The notes below the pieces were generated by a model, which worked only from the letters and a program-made list of their open reading frames with translations, ran no database searches and was not told the origin of the DNA. A stretch of 64,000 bases of DNA from Buchananella hordeovulneris (lineage in GTDB: Bacteria; Actinomycetota; Actinomycetes; Actinomycetales; Actinomycetaceae). The DNA is taken from positions 122,222 through 186,221 of the forward strand of contig NZ_MQVS01000005.1 in NCBI RefSeq assembly GCF_001907235.1, given 5' to 3'. The translations under genes and the position numbers were made by a program. Below, one piece after another: positions 62,379 to 64,000 of the stretch (position 1 is its first letter; every line of letters starts with the position of its first letter).

Positions 62379-63829
62379 CCCGCATCGCGGGGGTGGAGAC
62401 CGAGTTCGGGCTGCGTTTCGTGCCCGGCGCGGTGGGCGGGGCCGTGGGGGTGGAGGAGGTGGCCGAACGCCTGTTTCGCCACCGACCACGTGGCTACCGC
62501 TCCAATAACGTGTTTCTGCCCAACGGAGGGAGGCTGTATCTCGACATCGGCGCCCACCCGGAGTACGCGACCGCGGAGTGTGTCACGGTCCGGGAGCTGG
62601 TGGCGCAGGAGGTGGCGGGGCGGGCGTTGTTGGCCGACATGGCGGTGGCCACCGAGGCAGACCTCGCGGCGGGCGGGCAGCCGGGCAGTGTGCACGTGCT
62701 GGCCAACAACACTGACAGCGCGGGCAACACTTACGGTTGCCACGAAAGTTACAGCGTGCCGCGGGATTTCGACGTCGAGGCGGCCCTGCCGGTGTTGGCG
62801 ACCTTCCTGGCCACGCGCCCGGTACTGGTGGGAGCGGGGATTGCCTTGCCGGGGGCGGGCGACGACGAGGAAGCCGCCTGGGGGCTGTCACCGCGCGCCC
62901 CACACCTGCATCACCTGGCTTCCAAGGACACCACGGGGGCGCGGGCGCTGGTGAACACCCGTGACGAGCCGCACGCCGACGCTCGCCGGTGGCGGCGGCT
63001 GCACGTGACCAGCGCGGACACCACGATGGCTGAGCCGACGATGGCGCTGCGCGGTGCGGTGCTGTGGCTGTTGCTGGACGCCTTGGAGGCGGGGGAGGAC
63101 TTCTCCGACCTGGTGCTGCGCGACCCCTTGGCCACGTTGGCGCGACTGGGCACCAGCCCCTGGGGGAACGAGGCGGCGGCCACGGTGGCGGGGCGCGAGC
63201 GCACGGCCGTGGACCTCCAGGAGGAGTTCCTCACGCGCCTGACCGCCCTCCTGGCGCGCACGGGCCCGCCTCCGGCCCTGGCGGGGGTCGAGATGGTGCT
63301 CACCGACCTCGCGCCGCGGGTGGTGTCGGCCCTGCGGACGCGGGATATCAGCGGCATCGACACCGAGATCGACTGGGCGATAAAGCGGCGCCTGCTGGCC
63401 GCGCACCGCGCCCGGCACCCGCAGTTGATGGGGGAGGAGCTACGGGTGCTGCGGGCCCGCATCGAGCTGGCCTTCCACGATCTGCGGCCGACCACCGCGC
63501 TGGCGCCCCGCCTGGCGGCCAGCGGGGCCTTGGCCACGTTGCTCAGCGCAGAGGAGCGGGCCGCGGCCCGCACCACGCCCCCGGCGACCCGGGCGGCCTT
63601 GCGGGGGCGTTTCGTTGCTGCCTGCCGGGCGCGCGGGGCTGACTTCGCCGTCAGCTGGGACAGTCTGCGCCTGGACTCGCCGCCCACCAGCCCCATCGAG
63701 TTGTCAGATCCGTTCGCCGCCACCCACCCGGGGGTTGACGCGCTGGTGGCCAAGGTCGCGGCGTTGCGCGATGAGGAGACCACCTGGGTTGATGCCGTGG
63801 GCAAGGACGGGCGCGGCGCCCCCGGGTGA
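62375..63829 (+). CDS. pafA: Pup ligase
   Basis: 484 aa from GTG. It links the C-terminal Glu of Pup to lysines with ATP. G-V-E-T-E-F-G-L and L-Y-L-D-I-G-A-H-P-E-Y-A-T-A-E (Asp about 57) form the active site. The Dop-type loop is absent. The G-T-S-P-W-G region and a late D-T-E-I-D-W fit PafA. It is the last gene, with no pafBC after it in the window. Confidence 0.95.
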   Translation: MTRIAGVETEFGLRFVPGAVGGAVGVEEVAERLFRHRPRGYRSNNVFLPNGGRLYLDIGAHPEYATAECVTVRELVAQEVAGRALLADMAVATEADLAAGGQPGSVHVLANNTDSAGNTYGCHESYSVPRDFDVEAALPVLATFLATRPVLVGAGIALPGAGDDEEAAWGLSPRAPHLHHLASKDTTGARALVNTRDEPHADARRWRRLHVTSADTTMAEPTMALRGAVLWLLLDALEAGEDFSDLVLRDPLATLARLGTSPWGNEAAATVAGRERTAVDLQEEFLTRLTALLARTGPPPALAGVEMVLTDLAPRVVSALRTRDISGIDTEIDWAIKRRLLAAHRARHPQLMGEELRVLRARIELAFHDLRPTTALAPRLAASGALATLLSAEERAAARTTPPATRAALRGRFVAACRARGADFAVSWDSLRLDSPPTSPIELSDPFAATHPGVDALVAKVAALRDEETTWVDAVGKDGRGAPG

Positions 63830-63851
63830 GGGACAGGGCGCACCAACCCCA

Positions 63852-63891
63852 CCGCCCTAGTTGGCTCCCAGCGGTCCACAAGCGCCATATA
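63852..63891. repeat. Dispersed palindromic repeat, copy 2 (half)
   Basis: CCGCCCTAGTTGGCT (63852-63866), a 15-nt spacer, then GCGCCATATA (63882-63891). This is the arm of copy 1 at 17353-17430, read on the other strand: 14 of 15 bases, then 10 of 10, with the same 15-nt spacing. Homology stops at 63891, near the change in composition. Confidence 0.65.
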
Positions 63892-63902
63892 GGTGGTGTC
63901 AG

Positions 63903-64000
63903 ATGCTCAGTGCAACGGTTTGTTGTGTTGGGTTGGAGGTTGTTGTGGGTTGGGATCGGGATGTGGTTTTGGATGAGTTGGAGATGGGGTTTGCTGGGCG
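63903..64000 (+). CDS. Open reading frame running off the window edge, unrecognised
   Basis: From ATG 63903 the frame is open to the window end, at least 32 codons, reading V-G-W-D-R-D-V-V-L-D-E-L-E-M-G-F-A-G. The G/T-rich, C-poor composition is unlike the neighbouring genes and resembles the left end of the IS at 700-860. A transposase start is possible, but no family motif is visible. Confidence 0.35.
   Translation, partial: MLSATVCCVGLEVVVGWDRDVVLDELEMGFAG

Overview
The window is high-GC DNA from an actinobacterium. The evidence is the gene content and order: a Pup-modification operon, the GlgE alpha-glucan pathway, NucS, a DUF2550 gene after atpC, and the run argS-lysA-hom-thrC-thrB / rho / rpmE-prfA-prmC-tsaC-wecA / atp operon / nucS / glgB-glgE. 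From memory, this matches the order of Mycobacterium tuberculosis Rv1292-Rv1327c. The absence of 20S proteasome genes at the pup locus and the accessory content would suit a reduced lineage such as Actinomycetaceae, but the genus cannot be fixed from sequence reading alone.

Layout. 1-2.75 kb: the end of an M23 peptidase, tRNA-Arg(CCG), an IS256/IS1249-like insertion sequence, two arrays of a 19-bp-period palindromic repeat, and the 3' remnant of a gene. 2.77-5.4 kb (minus strand): a divergent GHMP sugar kinase translationally coupled to a sugar-nucleotidyltransferase, plus a membrane protein. 5.6-12 kb: argS, lysA, hom, thrC, thrB. 12.1-15.3 kb: an accessory toxin module, with a T7SS-type N-terminal signal, a membrane-helix region and an HNH nuclease-like tip, followed by two paralogous putative immunity genes. 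15.4-17.3 kb: rho. 17.4-24.4 kb: a second accessory block holding a SIMPL-domain protein, a zinc-free ribosomal protein operon (rpmB-rpmG-rpsN-rpmE2-rpmJ) that diverges from a COG0523 gene across a perfect Zur-type palindrome, a membrane-anchored protein, ald and rnz. 24.5-36.9 kb: zinc-type rpmE, prfA, prmC, tsaC, wecA, the full F1Fo ATP synthase operon, DUF2550 and nucS. 37-44.4 kb: an S66 peptidase, nagA, an alpha/beta hydrolase, and a membrane protein / lipoprotein / thioredoxin-TPR trio. 44.4-48.6 kb (minus strand): an acetyltransferase, a secreted protein and a flavin electron-transfer module (ferric-reductase-like protein, FMN-binding lipoprotein, ApbE). 48.9-50.3 kb: an ArcD-like antiporter. 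50.4-57.7 kb (minus strand): glgE-treS-mak-glgB. 58.1-63.8 kb: a lipoprotein, then arc-dop-pup-pafA. The window ends in a second copy of a dispersed palindrome and an open reading frame of different base composition.

How the genes work together. The GlgE set turns trehalose into branched alpha-glucan (TreS, Mak, GlgE, GlgB). The Pup operon is fully coupled by 4-nt overlaps and encodes unfoldase, deamidase/depupylase, Pup and ligase. It has no prcB or prcA, and its ATPase lacks the C-terminal tail that docks on the 20S core, so it looks like a proteasome-independent pupylation system. The Zur-type operator probably swaps zinc-binding ribosomal proteins for zinc-free ones when zinc is scarce. 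The toxin module is the strongest candidate for an undescribed system.
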